NCBI RefSeq assembly: GCF_017591425.1
Contig: NW_024465369.1
Location: 23,807,501 to 23,871,500, forward strand
Direction of reading: 5' to 3'
Length of the DNA stretch: 64,000 nt
Source: Ochotona curzoniae
Lineage: Eukaryota; Chordata; Mammalia; Lagomorpha; Ochotonidae
The notes beneath the pieces were generated by a model. That model ran no database searches. It was not told the origin of the DNA and saw only the letters and a program-made list of their open reading frames with translations. A program made the position numbers and the translations under genes. Each line of letters begins with the position of its first letter. The first letter of the stretch is position 1. Below are positions 44,690-56,267 of the stretch, one piece after another.

Positions 44690-44860
44690 CACATCATGTT
44701 TACCATTACAAAACACTTAACCCAATGCTTGCTTCTCATGACAACTCTGTCCAACAAGAACAGATAATGTTCTCATTTTAAAGTGGTGAAAGATGAATGG
44801 CTTATCCATGCTCTTTAGCAAGTTCATGAAGAGTCCCAGTGACTCCTGAATGCGTTGAGG
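44690..44860 (+). repeat. MIR SINE
   Basis: 'cttaacccaatgcttgcttc', 'tcatgacaactctgtcc', 'ttctcattttaaagtggtga' and 'atggcttatccatgctcttt' follow the sense MIR order with strong divergence. Confidence 0.7.
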
Positions 44861-45976
44861 TGCATGCCCAAAGGAGCCCCCAGGGAATACCCTGTATTTT
44901 CCAGCAGTCCCTCTTTTGTTTCATAGGAAGGGCTCCTTATAACTTATTTTACAAACAATATGACTTTTTGCTTCTCGTTTTGTTGAAGTGTGTTGCAGCA
45001 GACACTGCCTAGCACACAATAAGGAGGATGGCTTGATAAAGCAAAGCTGAATAATTTATGTCAAGGCATTGGACACTGCTGAAAGAACCAGGACTGCAGA
45101 GAGAATGAATGGCCTATGAAAGGTGAACTTCAGGGATCTTAGCCAAATGCTCTGTGTCTGTTCTTCCCCTCACCCCCAAGCTTATCCCCTACCCTCACCA
45201 TAGCCTTTCTCAGAATATTGCTGATTCCATGAAAGAAGGATGAGGTTAAAAATCTGAAATTTGCCTCCCAGAGGGAAAGCAACTGCTCAGGAAAAGGAAA
45301 ACCAGCAGAGAATTTTGAATTTTGTAGTAGTAGTAGTAAGAGAGAGAGAGAATTCATGATGGAATAGCTAAGATAGAGTTGGGGCAGAGAGCTGAGGTTG
45401 GCATGTAGCTGATACACAGAGCTCAACACTTTAGCTAAACATTCAAAGCCGTGGCTAAAAAGGTTAAGAACTCAAAGCTGAAAGCCTATACAATCAAACT
45501 TTCCAGTTTTCTTGTCATGGTGAAGCATAATGACAGGACTCCTCCAGGGGTGAGGTAAACCCAGGACAGACTCATGCATGACAGCATGTCAGCCAGCACT
45601 GATTCAGCTCCCCGCTGATCAGATTCAGTTGGTCAAGTCTCACTCTATCTTGTAGAGAAAACATGAATGATTTCTAGAGGAAGTTATACAGAGCTTCTAC
45701 AGTATTTCCTTTTTTACATAACCACCTGTGTATTATCCATTGTCTAGTACTCCATAAAAATGACTATGGATGCAAAGAAACAGTTTCACGTCGACAAGAG
45801 AAAACACAGATAAGAGAAACATACCTACAGGTGTTCTTAACTAGGATTAGATGATAAAGAAAATAGAGGGAAAAAAGGGGACAAGTTGAGACATGTCACC
45901 AAAGAGATCGACTCAAAGAATTAAATGAAAATTTCCACACTGAACAACACATGCCAAAAGAAGGATTTTACAGCAG
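44861..45976. other. Unassigned stretch
   Basis: About 1.1 kb. A small compound microsatellite lies at 45327-45352. A 96-codon minus-strand open frame at 45139-45429 partly reads through it and shows no domain. Confidence 0.5.
45327..45352 (+). repeat. (GTA)n(AG)n compound microsatellite
   Basis: 'gtagtagtagtagta' is followed by 'agagagagagaga'. Short and perfect. Confidence 0.95.
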
Positions 45977-46326
45977 AAAAGATTCAGCATAAGAAGGGTC
46001 AGCACAGTGGCATATCGGACTAATCTCCCTCTTGCAGCGCTGGCAAGGTGAACAAGGCTGGTTTATGCCCTGGCAGTTTCCTTTTCCATCTAGCTCCCTG
46101 ACAATGGCCTGGCAAAGCAGTACAGGATGGCTCAAGTTCTTGGGGCCTGCATCCACGTGGGAGACCCAGAAGAAGCTATTGGCTCCCACTTTCAGAATGG
46201 CTCAGCTCTGGTCACTGAGACCATTTGGGGAAAAAATCTGAGGATGAAAGATCTCTCTGTCTCCCTCTTTCTCTGTAATTCTGATTTTCATGTAAAGTAA
46301 ATTAATCTTAAAAAAAAAAGATTCAA
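45977..46326 (+). mobile_element. CSINE, diverged, with 10-bp target duplication
   Basis: 'aaaagattca' occurs at 45977-45986 and 46317-46326. Between them is a plus-strand CSINE: 'gggtcagcacagtggcatat', 'gacaatggcctggcaaagca', 'cacgtgggagacccagaaga', 'ctctgtaattctgattttca' and the tail 'aaagtaaattaatctt'. Part of the second repeat overlaps the A-tail, so the exact border is open. Confidence 0.92.
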
Positions 46327-46624
46327 GACATGATTAGCACTTTGGGAGAAACAGATCTAATCAGAAGGAACAGAATATACAGCCAATAACACTAAACACA
46401 CAGAAAACAATAGAATATTCGATCATACGCAAATGATATTGATATAAATAAGGTGAGGACACAAATAGCAATTGAGGTATATATAGTTAAAGCATTTGTG
46501 TAAACCAATGAGCTTAAATTTAAGAAGTAATTCACACAGGTTAGATAACAGACAAACCAAATCATATCACAACAAAAACTGCTGGAAAACAGACAATAAG
46601 AAAAACTTGAGGCATATATGCAAT
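46327..46624. other. Unassigned stretch
   Basis: About 300 AT-rich bases just before a LINE-1 3' region. They may be its upstream part, too diverged to recognise. Confidence 0.4.
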
Positions 46625-47065
46625 CTGACACAACAATTCCTCTCCTGGTTCTCTAAATAACAAGAAATCCATGTACACATTCACCAAAAATAATTACAAA
46701 ACTATTCATAGCACACAATCATGATCCACCATTAAAAGTCACCTGTATAAATAATGATGTATCTGTAAAATGTCATGTGATTATACCAAGGCAAATGAGC
46801 TGACTTTTGCCACATACAACATGAATCTCTCAAATGGAATGTTGAACTAAAGAAAACAGAGTGGAGCACATAGTACATCAATTCATTGTTGTGAATTTTG
46901 AAACCAAGCAAAACTAATACGGTGTTAGTAGAAACAAGAATCATTTTCTGCCAGAGTGGCTACACGTGGGCACTGGAGACAGATTCTGGCTGGGGAGATT
47001 TTTTTATCTCTGCCCTGATGAATGAGTGGGTGTGTTCACTCTACACAGAGTTTACGTTGTTTTTG
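46625..47065 (+). mobile_element. Old LINE-1 (L1M) 3' region
   Basis: 'cctctcctggttctctaaat', 'aaaactattcatagcacaca', 'caacatgaatctctcaaatg', 'ttgctgccagagtgg'-like text at 46946 and 'gatgaatgagtgggtgtgtt' follow an L1M 3' UTR in sense orientation. It is heavily diverged. Confidence 0.7.
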
Positions 47066-48292
47066 TATTTATTGTTCTTTGACACAATTTATTAAAAAAA
47101 GAAAACCATGAAGCTTTTTTGACAAATTATTAAATATACTTCAACACCCCCCAAAAATCCTCTCCTCCAATCCTTTCCTACCAGTTAACCTAGGAGAATC
47201 AATTTTCCAGTAAGAAGACAGGCAAAGATATATAATAAAAGTTCCCCCGTGTATGCATGAGCATGAGTTGATGAGGGCTTTGGATGCTCGCAAGAGAGTG
47301 AATTCCAGAAAGAGTGAAAACTGGTACTAAATTAAGAAGAAAAGATTTGAGACAGAGGTTTCTGGGTGAAGTTAAATTCTGCTTGAAGAAATAGTAAGTG
47401 ATTTATTCTTGTTTCATTGTTTTGGCTTCTTGGAATTCTTGGGAAGTGCTAAGCAGACTGTAAAAGCAAGCCCCGATTCTATTTCTGAGAAACAGCAAAC
47501 TCTGGTAACAGTTAAGTAATTGTATTTTCACTATTAGCTTTTCTCCCTCAATTACAATTTTGATTTCAGGAGTCAGAAGCTGTATATGACTTTTGTGCGT
47601 TCATACATATTCTGTTAACAAGACTATGATTTTCTATTCTTTTTCTTGGATTATAAAAAGTTGTTTAGTGTATATAATATATAAATTCTGAGTTTCGACT
47701 TTTGGTCAATTGAATCTGTTCTTACAAATCCCATCAAAGTCATTGTTAGCATCTGTGGAAGCAAAGAATGACATGAAGAAACTTGTTTTCCTGTAACATG
47801 CAAATTTAAGTTTTCTGGGTATAAAACTGATATTTGTGTGCTGTTAATATATACTTCACTGACCTGCATCGCTGTTAGATCAATTAAAAAAATACCCAAA
47901 AGGAAAAGCCAAACCCATTCAATATAGTTTAAGATTTTAACTCTAAGAAATTTCTAAATGCTTACCTGCTTTATATTTTAAATATAATATCAGGTAAGGA
48001 AACAATACATTGCAATAACATCAACACCAACTGAACAACTCAGGTTTTCTTGGGAATAAAACAACAGGATGGAGCTCAACACCATGCATCCTAAACTTTC
48101 CCCAAACACACTCTGAATCAAAGTACAGCACTTGCGCAATGTTAAGTAGTGTACAAATACCAGTTTACTAATCTTCATAGTTTGAAACAAAGCAAGGGGC
48201 AAATGAAATCCTCAGGATACTCACAGCCCAGACTTCCAGGATCTCTGTTTGGAACATTGAGAAGTAGACAGCTAAACCTGGAGAACTCCACG
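47066..48292. other. Unassigned stretch
   Basis: About 1.2 kb; nothing recognised. Confidence 0.5.
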
Positions 48293-48450
48293 CAGGGTCT
48301 CTGAGCGTGGTCTGCACTGACATCACCTGGGGTGTTGTTCACGTGAAAACATGCTAACAACCTAAGCCTGGGGGTCATTTGAGTGGCTCTGGGATTTGAT
48401 TCTGAATCTCAAAGTCTGGGATGTGGGAACCTGCATTTGTTTGTTTTACC
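48293..48450. repeat. MER5A-like DNA transposon remnant
   Basis: 'gtctctgagcgtggtctgca', 'ctgacatcacctggggtgtt', 'ctgggatttgattctgaatc' and 'tgtgggaacctgcatttgt' follow MER5A ('agtgtggtcc...catcacctggg...ctactgaatcagaa...atctgtgtttt'). Confidence 0.78.
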
Positions 48451-48495
48451 AAATTTCCTGCTTCCTTAAAAGCTACCCTTTCAATCCTTTCCTTT

Positions 48496-48610
48496 TCAAA
48501 AGGGAAGTTGAGTCTCAAAGAGAGGAAAAGGCCATCCAGACATTCAGTGGTCAAACTGGAATGAACCTGCCTCTTACTCCCAGGCTAAGCTCATCTCTAC
48601 CACACCTCAT
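48496..48610 (+). repeat. MIR SINE, 3' part
   Basis: 'aagggaagttgagtctcaaa', 'gagaggaaaaggccatccag' and 'agtggtcaaactggaatgaa' resemble the sense MIR 3' half. It sits just after the MER5A remnant. Confidence 0.65.
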
Positions 48611-48755
48611 TGCTTCTGAAGTAATTTGCTCCCTCATTAACAAATAATGACAGTACCTAAGAACCAGTGCTATGCACTCAGAGATATAACTGGAGAATTC
48701 TGAATTGCACTAAGTTAATGTTTTAGTGGACTTTAAAATAAGTGTAATAAATACC

Positions 48756-48780
48756 CTTTGGACTTTAAAAAAGTCCAAAG
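48756..48780. other. Perfect 11-bp-arm hairpin
   Basis: The arms 'ctttggacttt' (48756-48766) and 'aaagtccaaag' (48770-48780) are perfect inverse complements separated by 'aaa'. No T-run or coding gene adjoins it, so it is not read as a terminator. Confidence 0.85.
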
Positions 48781-50059
48781 AATATAGAGGGATTGACACT
48801 AATTCTTTAGCTTTTCAGAAAGTGATAAAGCTGGCCAACCAGGAAATTTTCCCTTTTTCCCTTCATAGGCAAGTGTAGTAGAAATGCAAATAACTTCTAT
48901 TCAATGCAAAAAGATAACTCCAAAGGTATAGTTTGTTAACCCTTGGAGAGGAGCAGTTTTATATTCAACTCAGCAGTCTTATCCTAAACTTTCTTGGTGC
49001 TCTGCCTAAAACATTTGCTTCTCATTATCTCATTTGAGCCAGGTTTACCATGTTACTGGTTCTTTCATAAATTAGTTGAGTTAAATACCATCATCCTTGG
49101 ATCAGGGATCGGCAGCATTTCTAAATTATCCAAACCACTTGGGCAGAACCCCTGAAACGTGCAGCCCTGAGTGGATACTGGGTGGCAATTCCCCATCCCT
49201 GGGTGCTGGGGCATTTGGGAAACCGGTGTGGCTTCTCCCTTTATTTCTCCATCCTACTACCCCTGAAACAAGAAGAAATAGCAAATTTGGAAATAATGAT
49301 TTCACCCACTTATCCCTAATCCTCAATCATTCTCACCCTGATCAATCATGCAATTATCATGAAAAAAAAATCATCAACATCCATGGAAGATTAGAGGCAA
49401 AATATAAATTATTTTGGTGGAAACATTTTTGAAATTCATGTTCCTTCATGATATGTGTTTGAGGAGTCCTCTTATGCATAGATTTAACCCAAACTTTTCC
49501 CAAAGTTTCTGAACTACTCTCATGCTTTCATTGTACAGTTGAATGAGTATGTTGTTGAAAATTTTGAAAATCACAGTTGAATGAGTAACTGTTGTGCTCA
49601 CAGGTGAGAGAGCGGCTGCGCCATGCTGCGCTCCCTGAGCCCTTCAGAGCACCTTCTTTCTCCTCTCTGTTCCCTTAGTGTTGCACGAGGCACCGCAGTG
49701 CCACCTGCTCCTTGGTCATTTGTCAAATGGTGACAGTTACCCTGAGGACTGGGATCATTACTGGACTTCGCATTCAGTTTTTGAGTTTACATAGTCAACA
49801 ATGACCCCATCGACTAGCTTTCTTGGCAAATGATGACCCTTCATGGGGGTGAATGCTGAGTGAATAAACCTCATACACATTTTTGCACATGTCACTTGCT
49901 GAAATAAGCTTTGCAAGTGCAGAATTGCAGACAAGTGACTGTTTTTGGAGGACCTCCTGCTTAGTGTAAATTGTAATAAAATATATACTTCCATTTAATT
50001 CAAGGACAAAACATCCAATAGTACAGATATAATATTTCAAACTCACAATACCTTAGAAG
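48781..50059. other. Unassigned stretch with a small GC-richer patch
   Basis: About 1.3 kb. The part at 49605-49720 has several CpG and GC-rich words ('gagcggctgcgccatgctgc', 'gcacgaggcaccgcagtgcc') unlike the AT-rich flanks. A 111-codon open frame at 49097-49432 shows no domain. Confidence 0.5.
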
Positions 50060-50188
50060 ATAAGTTTCTTTCTAAAGAAGGAAATTGAGCCCCAGCGGAA
50101 GGACATGCTAGACAAAATTACTCATCAAGTAAGAAGCAGGCTGATTTTGGACTCAGCTTTTTCTGATTCCAAAGCCCAGGGTCAATGG
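50060..50188 (+). repeat. MIR SINE, sense member of an inverted pair
   Basis: 'aaggaaattgagccccagcg', 'caagtaagaagcaggctgat' and 'gattccaaagcccagggtca' match the MIR 3' half in sense orientation. A MIR in the opposite orientation follows at once. Confidence 0.75.
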
Positions 50189-50189
50189 A

Positions 50190-50335
50190 GGTTTTATCAC
50201 CTGCTAGCTATATAATCGTGAGCAAGTTACCTAACTTCCCTTAACCCTCTATTTCCTTATGACACCTGTGTTGCAGGGTTATTGAATCAGAAACAGTGCA
50301 TGGAATATAACCATGGTGCCTGCAACATCGCCGGT
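50190..50335 (-). repeat. MIR SINE, antisense member of an inverted pair
   Basis: 'tcacctgctagctatataat', 'gtgagcaagttacctaactt', 'taaccctctatttcctta' and 'cagtgcatggaatataacca' are the complement of MIR. It is placed tail to tail with the preceding MIR. Confidence 0.85.
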
Positions 50336-50477
50336 GTCTACAACTGGAAAGCACCACAACTGCCATCATCACTCTTTCCATACTAACCTTGCCTGTCTAA
50401 CCTTCCACTCACACCCCGCCCCCTAACTGTGCCCCAGCTGCCAGGGCTCACCAGGGTTTGTTTTTGGGGTCTCCTGC

Positions 50478-50620
50478 CTTAGAACAATGCTTCCCAAGTT
50501 TTGAAAATCATACAAGTCTCAGTTGCAGATCTTGACTCAATGGGTTTGCGAGGAACCTAGGATTCTGTTTGTCTCATAAGCTCCCAGGAAGTACACATGT
50601 TGGTGGTGGTAGCACCAACA
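50478..50620. repeat. MER5-like DNA transposon remnant
   Basis: 'aacaatgcttcccaagtttt', 'aacctaggattctgtttgtc' and 'ataagctcccaggaagtaca' resemble MER5 text ('agtggttctcaa', 'gaatctgcattttaacaagctccc'). It is diverged. Confidence 0.55.
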
Positions 50621-51360
50621 CCTCTAGGCCTTCCCCAAAGGCTTCTCCTCTCACCATGAGCTTTTCTCACCATGAGCTGTCCTCTGCCTAGCCCTGTCTC
50701 ATTCACTCAGGGGTTTCTTGGTGCTGCTGTGATAAGAGCAAACTGTGAATATTAATGGTTTTCCCAGGTCACAAGCCTGCTTTAAACCTGTTTTAAATAG
50801 CTGTGAAGATGTTTATGAATGAAAATGGATAGGGAGTTGGGGGGGGTGGGAAGAAGAAAGCTTTCTGGTATTTGCAAGTCCTATGTTGTAATGCCTATAT
50901 ATTTTTATGTCTCTATTTACTAAGTAAATAAAATAATCCACCATACTTCAACATTCCTAAAACAGCCTTACGCATGCTCTTATAAGGCTGTTTCATCTTA
51001 AAAGTAGGTTATAGATGCCAGCACTGTACTCCTGTAGAAATGTTGATTAACTTTTTGTGCAACTGAGCTGTTAAAAGTGTAGCATTGGGAAATCAAGCAA
51101 ATATTGATAGAGCCCAGTGAAATGCTGTGGTAATTATTATACCCTGTCTCCCTTAAACCAAATGGGGCCCTCCTATCCTCTTCATACGTGAACTCCACTT
51201 GGGGAGCGATTCAGTGATTGACACAATCAACCTTCATTTTTCAAGTTCAGAAATAATTCTCAAAAAATTATATCTAATAGGGATATAGAACAGCCACCTG
51301 ACAAGGGGCTGCTGGCAAAAATCTCTCTCCCAGATAACTAGAGATGCCCTGAGAATGTTT
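50621..51360. other. Unassigned stretch with a hairpin
   Basis: About 740 bases. It holds a G-run at about 50837-50848 and a perfect hairpin at 50960-50993; nothing else recognised. Confidence 0.5.
50960..50993. other. Perfect 11-bp-arm hairpin with 12-base loop
   Basis: The arms 'aaacagcctta' (50960-50970) and 'taaggctgttt' (50983-50993) are perfect inverse complements around the loop 'cgcatgctctta'. No larger stem is evident. Confidence 0.85.
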
Positions 51361-51436
51361 TATTCTATTCTATTCTATTCTATTCTATTCTATTCTATTC
51401 TATTCTATTCTATTCTATTCTATTCTATTCTATTCT
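51361..51436 (+). repeat. (TATTC)15 pentanucleotide array
   Basis: Fifteen uninterrupted TATTC units (equivalently ATTCT, or AGAAT on the other strand) span 51361-51435, and the repeat ends in the next T. Perfect purity over 75 bases means an unstable locus. The unit is the same as the one expanded in human ATXN10 (SCA10). There is no evidence that this is that gene. Confidence 0.98.
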
Positions 51437-52798
51437 CATTTTGAAGTGACTGGAGAAAGATGTTGTGCCCTGAAATGGAGGCAGCCACTTTGTAATCCCC
51501 CAAAGCAAAGGGCTGAGTAGGAAAACCAAGCTGTGAGAACAGGGAAGAAAGACGAAAGCACCGGGTCTTCAGTTGGTATTGTGGTGCTGTTGATTCCCAT
51601 GCGGAACCGGCTCTGCTTCCAGACTGTGTGCTCTGGGAAATGATAGATGTCCTCTTTGTTTCAGTTACTGTTGGCAGCTCCTCTGTCCCTGGCAACCTGA
51701 GGCCTCCTGGGTGGTCAACAAGGGAACCCCAGGAGTGCAACTGGATGCTTGGGCAGCGGACAGCCTTGCACTTCCTGAACTCTTCCTACTGCAGCCACGA
51801 ACCTGGCTGTGGTCAACAGCCAATGGAAGCAAGCTCTGGCTAAGGGAAGCCATAGGAATGTGCTCTGCTGAGCCCAGCCAGGCAGCCTGACCCGGCTTCC
51901 TTCCTGTGCCAAATTCCTGCTGTCATTTGTAACACAATCTCACGTTTGAGGCCAGTGGTGGTTTGTAGAACTTTTAGTTTCATGGATAGATAGATATTTA
52001 GGGAAGTTTCTCTGCATCTGAGCTGTAAATTATAGTCTTTTCAATCACATGCTTGGATGAGATTTTAAAAGCAGGCCATCAGGGCAGGCAGACGTCACTT
52101 ACGTCTTTTGGAAATAAGGTCCTATAGAAATATTTTTCCCTTAATAAGGTAAACTGTGTCTGCTGTTACAGTCAGTATCTGAAATGGAGCCCAGATCTCC
52201 AGACTATAACTATGATGCATTAGTGAACAAAGTGGTAATCATGAGTTATTCAGTGTTATTTCTGGAAACTTTCAGAGCCATCTCTTTGCTAAAAAATTAC
52301 ATTAGAAGATTCGATGATTTTTATCTTTCCTCTTTGAGATTTATCTAAAAATGCTTTATAAAAATATAGAAGTTTTACTCTTCTGATTAAGACCAATTTC
52401 CCTTCACGGAGATAACTTGGTGTTACATATTCATATCTTATGGCAGCCACTATTTGTGATTTTGCCACTTTAAAAAGGATTGTCAATTTGAAAAGAAAAA
52501 ACAAACGTGGTCAATTTGAGAATTAGAAATCCTTCGCCATTTTCTACTTAGAATCTTTTTATGTCAATATTTTAAGTGTCATAATAGTAACAATAACAGT
52601 TCACGTCTTCAATTTACATAATCTTTATCATAGATTTTAAAATCTATATTTCTGTACCAGGGAAATTTACTAGCAAAATGCATTTCATTCCATGTGCATC
52701 CAGAAAAACAAAACAAAAAAAACCCTGCTACAGGAAAACTGTCCTGATAGGTATCCATTACATTTTGAAAGCATAAAATCTAAGTGATCTGACAAGTA
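51437..52798. other. Unassigned stretch, GC-richer in its first half
   Basis: About 1.36 kb. The part at 51560-51930 is GC-richer than its surroundings and has overlapping open frames on both strands (51420-51740 minus, 51628-51843 plus, 51715-51912 minus). None shows a known domain. A decayed LTR or an exon of an unknown transcript are both possible; neither is supported. Confidence 0.45.
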
Positions 52799-52840
52799 AA
52801 AAACAAAAACAAAAACAAAAAAAAGAAGAAGAAGAAAGCA
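52799..52840 (+). repeat. (CAAAAA)n(GAA)n low-complexity tract
   Basis: 'aaaaacaaaaacaaaaacaa' is followed by 'agaagaagaagaaag'. Simple repeat. Confidence 0.92.
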
Positions 52841-55800
52841 GTGTCATGGAGGGCATGTGTGAAAAATTACAACAATGTCATCTACGTCAGCTCTGGCTCC
52901 TTAGTTCTGTGCTCCCTCATCCAAAGAAAGAAGTAAAAGTCCAAGGAATGGAAGGTCAGCCAGACCTAGTCAGCTTATGATTTCAGTCCTGCTTCTCTCA
53001 ACCTCCTACCCCAGAGCTCACTTGGTAAATCTGCATGTCACATCCACAGTATGAGACAAGTGAACAGGAAACCCACAGAGTGATCTTTCAAACACAAGAT
53101 GGAGAATGCACAGGTGCAGAAGTGTCAAGCTGGAGAGTTTTACGTATGTCTTACATTCTTCTCCACTCGGATTAGATCTCTGAGTCCACAGTTGCCTGAC
53201 TGTCCATTCAGGGTCACATGTAGCCAGAGACTGGAGAGGGCCAGTCACAGAATTATACATTCTAATGATTACACCCTCTGCCATCCTCCTGCCAATGCGA
53301 TGGGCATGAACATCTTAAAGCTCTCCTGGCACCTCATCTTCAGCACCTTTGCTGTCCCTCTGTTTTAAGTTCTTTCTCCGCATTGCTGGGGCTTGCTTAT
53401 ACTTCAGAAATCTGTCAAAGATAGCCTCATGCAACAACTCTATCCCCTTGTTTCAGCTTTTCCAAATCTTATCTGGATTAGGAGTTAGCACCAATCACAC
53501 TAAATTGCATTTATATTGAAACTCTTTCACAGTATCCACTGTGATGATTTATAGTACGTTTATTGATTGGCTAAATTTTGAGACATATTCTGCCTTATTC
53601 TTAGGCTTTATTTTCCCCTCCTGACAACTCAGTTCTTAAAATTGCCCTCCTGACTGCATCTCTGCTCTGGAGTTTCCTTTATGCTAATTTTCCAGAAACA
53701 CAAATCACATTCAGGGGTTACTGATTTGTGTTATTACCCTTCACCACAATCGCTTGTTCCTTGGCTAAATTTTATGTTGGTGTCAACCCTGACACTTGAT
53801 TGTAGATCTACTAAAAATAATATAACCAACAGTGTGACAAATTCCAAATTTCACCTGCTCTTGGAAGACAAAAAGTTATCCAATTCAGCAGAAAACCAGC
53901 AACTCCTAATATGCCCCTGTTACCTTAGACTACCTTGCTTGCATCTGAGGACCCTGTATAACTTGACCTCATAGTTGCTCACCAGGCTGAATTTTTAACA
54001 ATGTTTAGTGTGCACAGATGTGGTCTGATCTGATCTTGCCTGTCTAGGATATAGTTGACAGTGCTCTGTAAAATTTCACTGTCTGGCAGATGGGCTGTAC
54101 TGGATTTGGGAACTACTTAATTTGGGGGGAAGGCTGACAAATGTGGAACAGAACTTAAAAGCTATGAGGAATTATTTAGAAAACTTTGGAATAGAGAAGT
54201 GACACAGTAAAGAGCCCATCAGAAGGACTGCTGCGAAGAAGGAGATAATGAACTCAGTGTCTAAAGTTTGACGCTGAGAGCAGTTTTGGACTTAAAAAGG
54301 GGTGATATTAAAATACTGACTGAGGTATGAAATGGCACTGCTATTTTGCACAGATGCCAGAGTTGAACTACATGGACACATCTCTGTCTAGTATATAGCG
54401 TGTGGGGAGGAAGCAGCTAGCAGAATAAGCTACTGCAAATTCAGAGGGGTCTTTGATCTGTGACAGGCTCAATAAATCTGAGCTAAACTTTTCATCTGAA
54501 CTTCAACCTCCTTTTCCCTTGTCCCTCCCTCTAAGGATTAGGATGTGTCTATATGCCAGTGGGTAGTAGACTTAACCTTTTATATCCGCTTATCTACTCT
54601 TTCTTTGTCTTAAAATTACATCCAGACTCCTGTTAAAGCACTCCATTGTACTTATCCTTGTACCATTTTTTTTTTTTTTACTTTGTAAGCGCATGCTAAC
54701 CCTCTCCCCTTCAGCATGTTACGACCTCTTTTATCTTCACAAACAAGAGAGGGCTGACTTCTATGGATTTATGCAAATTCAGTTTTTAACCTGCCAGCCA
54801 AAGAACAGGGCACAGAGATTAATTCTTAAGATGTTTTTCAGCTTTTGAATTTGGTGTTCCAGGGAGAATGTTTTTGATTTTTCTTTTTTGGCAGATTTGA
54901 TGTAGACATAAAAACAGAGAATTAATTGTTAGCTCTGGGCACTCAAAAAAGGTGAGGATTTTTACCTCCCCTGCTACCAAAGGACAAACCCACTGCCGAA
55001 GGATTTAACTCCAGACTACTAGCCTCTAATTCAAATTGAAAAGATAATAAATATCCAATAACCAAAGTGACTGTATTGGGGGTCACTCATTTGAGAAAGT
55101 GGGGAGTTAGCCTAACTAATGAGAAAAGCTGATTGGGCAGGAGAGGTGAAGATGCTGGATACCAGTCTCACTTCTGCCAGCGTGATGCTGGGAACTCCGA
55201 AGCATGAGACTGATTTTCACAGATTCGTCACAGGTTGGCTTCCTCTTTTACCTTACAGTCACACCAGAGGCTTCGGAGGCTAGGAAGTACTGGTGTGTGC
55301 CTACCAGCACCTCAGCCTGTTTATAAAGCATCTGTCCTTTTGTTTTAACAGCTTTATTGTGCATGAGAGGGTATGGCCAGCAGACTGTAATGCAAGATAG
55401 TCCTTTGCTTATTTTAGTGGAGACAGACTGCCACTCCCCAGTCCCCGCATCTTTCTTTGCCACGTGATTGATTAAATACCCATTGAAATGTCTATGAAGT
55501 GCTTGCCTCTAGAGAGGTCTCTTGACTCATCCCCATCTTATCCCCTACCTTTAGTCCCATGAGAAAGCTTTGTGATGTTCAAGCTTCCATGCTAGCAGAA
55601 TTCAGCACCTCCTCCGGACACTCAATATGCCATTCGTGGCCAGCACATTCCTTCCAGATGAGTGGTCAGAGGTACATCACTCTTTATGGTTCTTCCAAAA
55701 AATGAACTTGACTTGATGTTAAGTCCAGGGTTATCTGGAAGGAATAAGAAGTTACCTGACTGCTGTGCTTGCAGAGATAATTTATTTACCACCTTTTACT

Positions 55801-56267
55801 GCTAAATTTCTGAACAGATAAAATACACTGTAATAATTTCATTACCTATTCACATTACTTCTCAGCAATCTGCTTCCACTCCTACCTAACAGCTGAAGTG
55901 CTTTTCTCTGTGCTTTTCTACCATGCCTGTGTCATTTTCTTAAACATTAAAATATTAAATATGCCTGGAGACATTTGGTATTGTTGGTTATCTTCTTCCT
56001 AAAGCTATGTCTGATCAACGACTTCTCCCTTCACCACTTCAATTCTTCCTTCTCTCCTTTGGTCATGTTCATATTCTCCTGTTGACCATTAACCCAAGCT
56101 TTGTTATTCACCGTGGGTCCGTCATTTCTCAAACATAATACTTTTATTAAAATCACCATAAACCTTTAAAATCCTGATCTCTTACATAGGACTTATTCCA
56201 CATGGGTAACTACTCACTCTTTCACTGGGATATCTAGTCTCCTCTCCTGATTTCTCCACTTTAGGAA
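52841..56267. other. Unassigned stretch, 3.4 kb
   Basis: No CSINE or LINE recognised. A T-run lies at about 54667-54680. Open frames of 70 to 97 codons (53018-53284 minus, 53099-53368 plus, 53681-53974 plus, 55248-55463 minus) have no recognisable domain. The block at 55830-56260 has L2-like wording but not enough to call. Confidence 0.45.

Noticed and set aside
48756..48780. Hairpin as a transcription terminator
   Set aside because: The host is a mammal, no gene ends here and no T-run follows the stem.
50835..50850. G-rich run near 50840 as a second G-quadruplex
   Set aside because: It has one long G-run and short neighbours, but not four runs of three or more G with loops up to seven bases.
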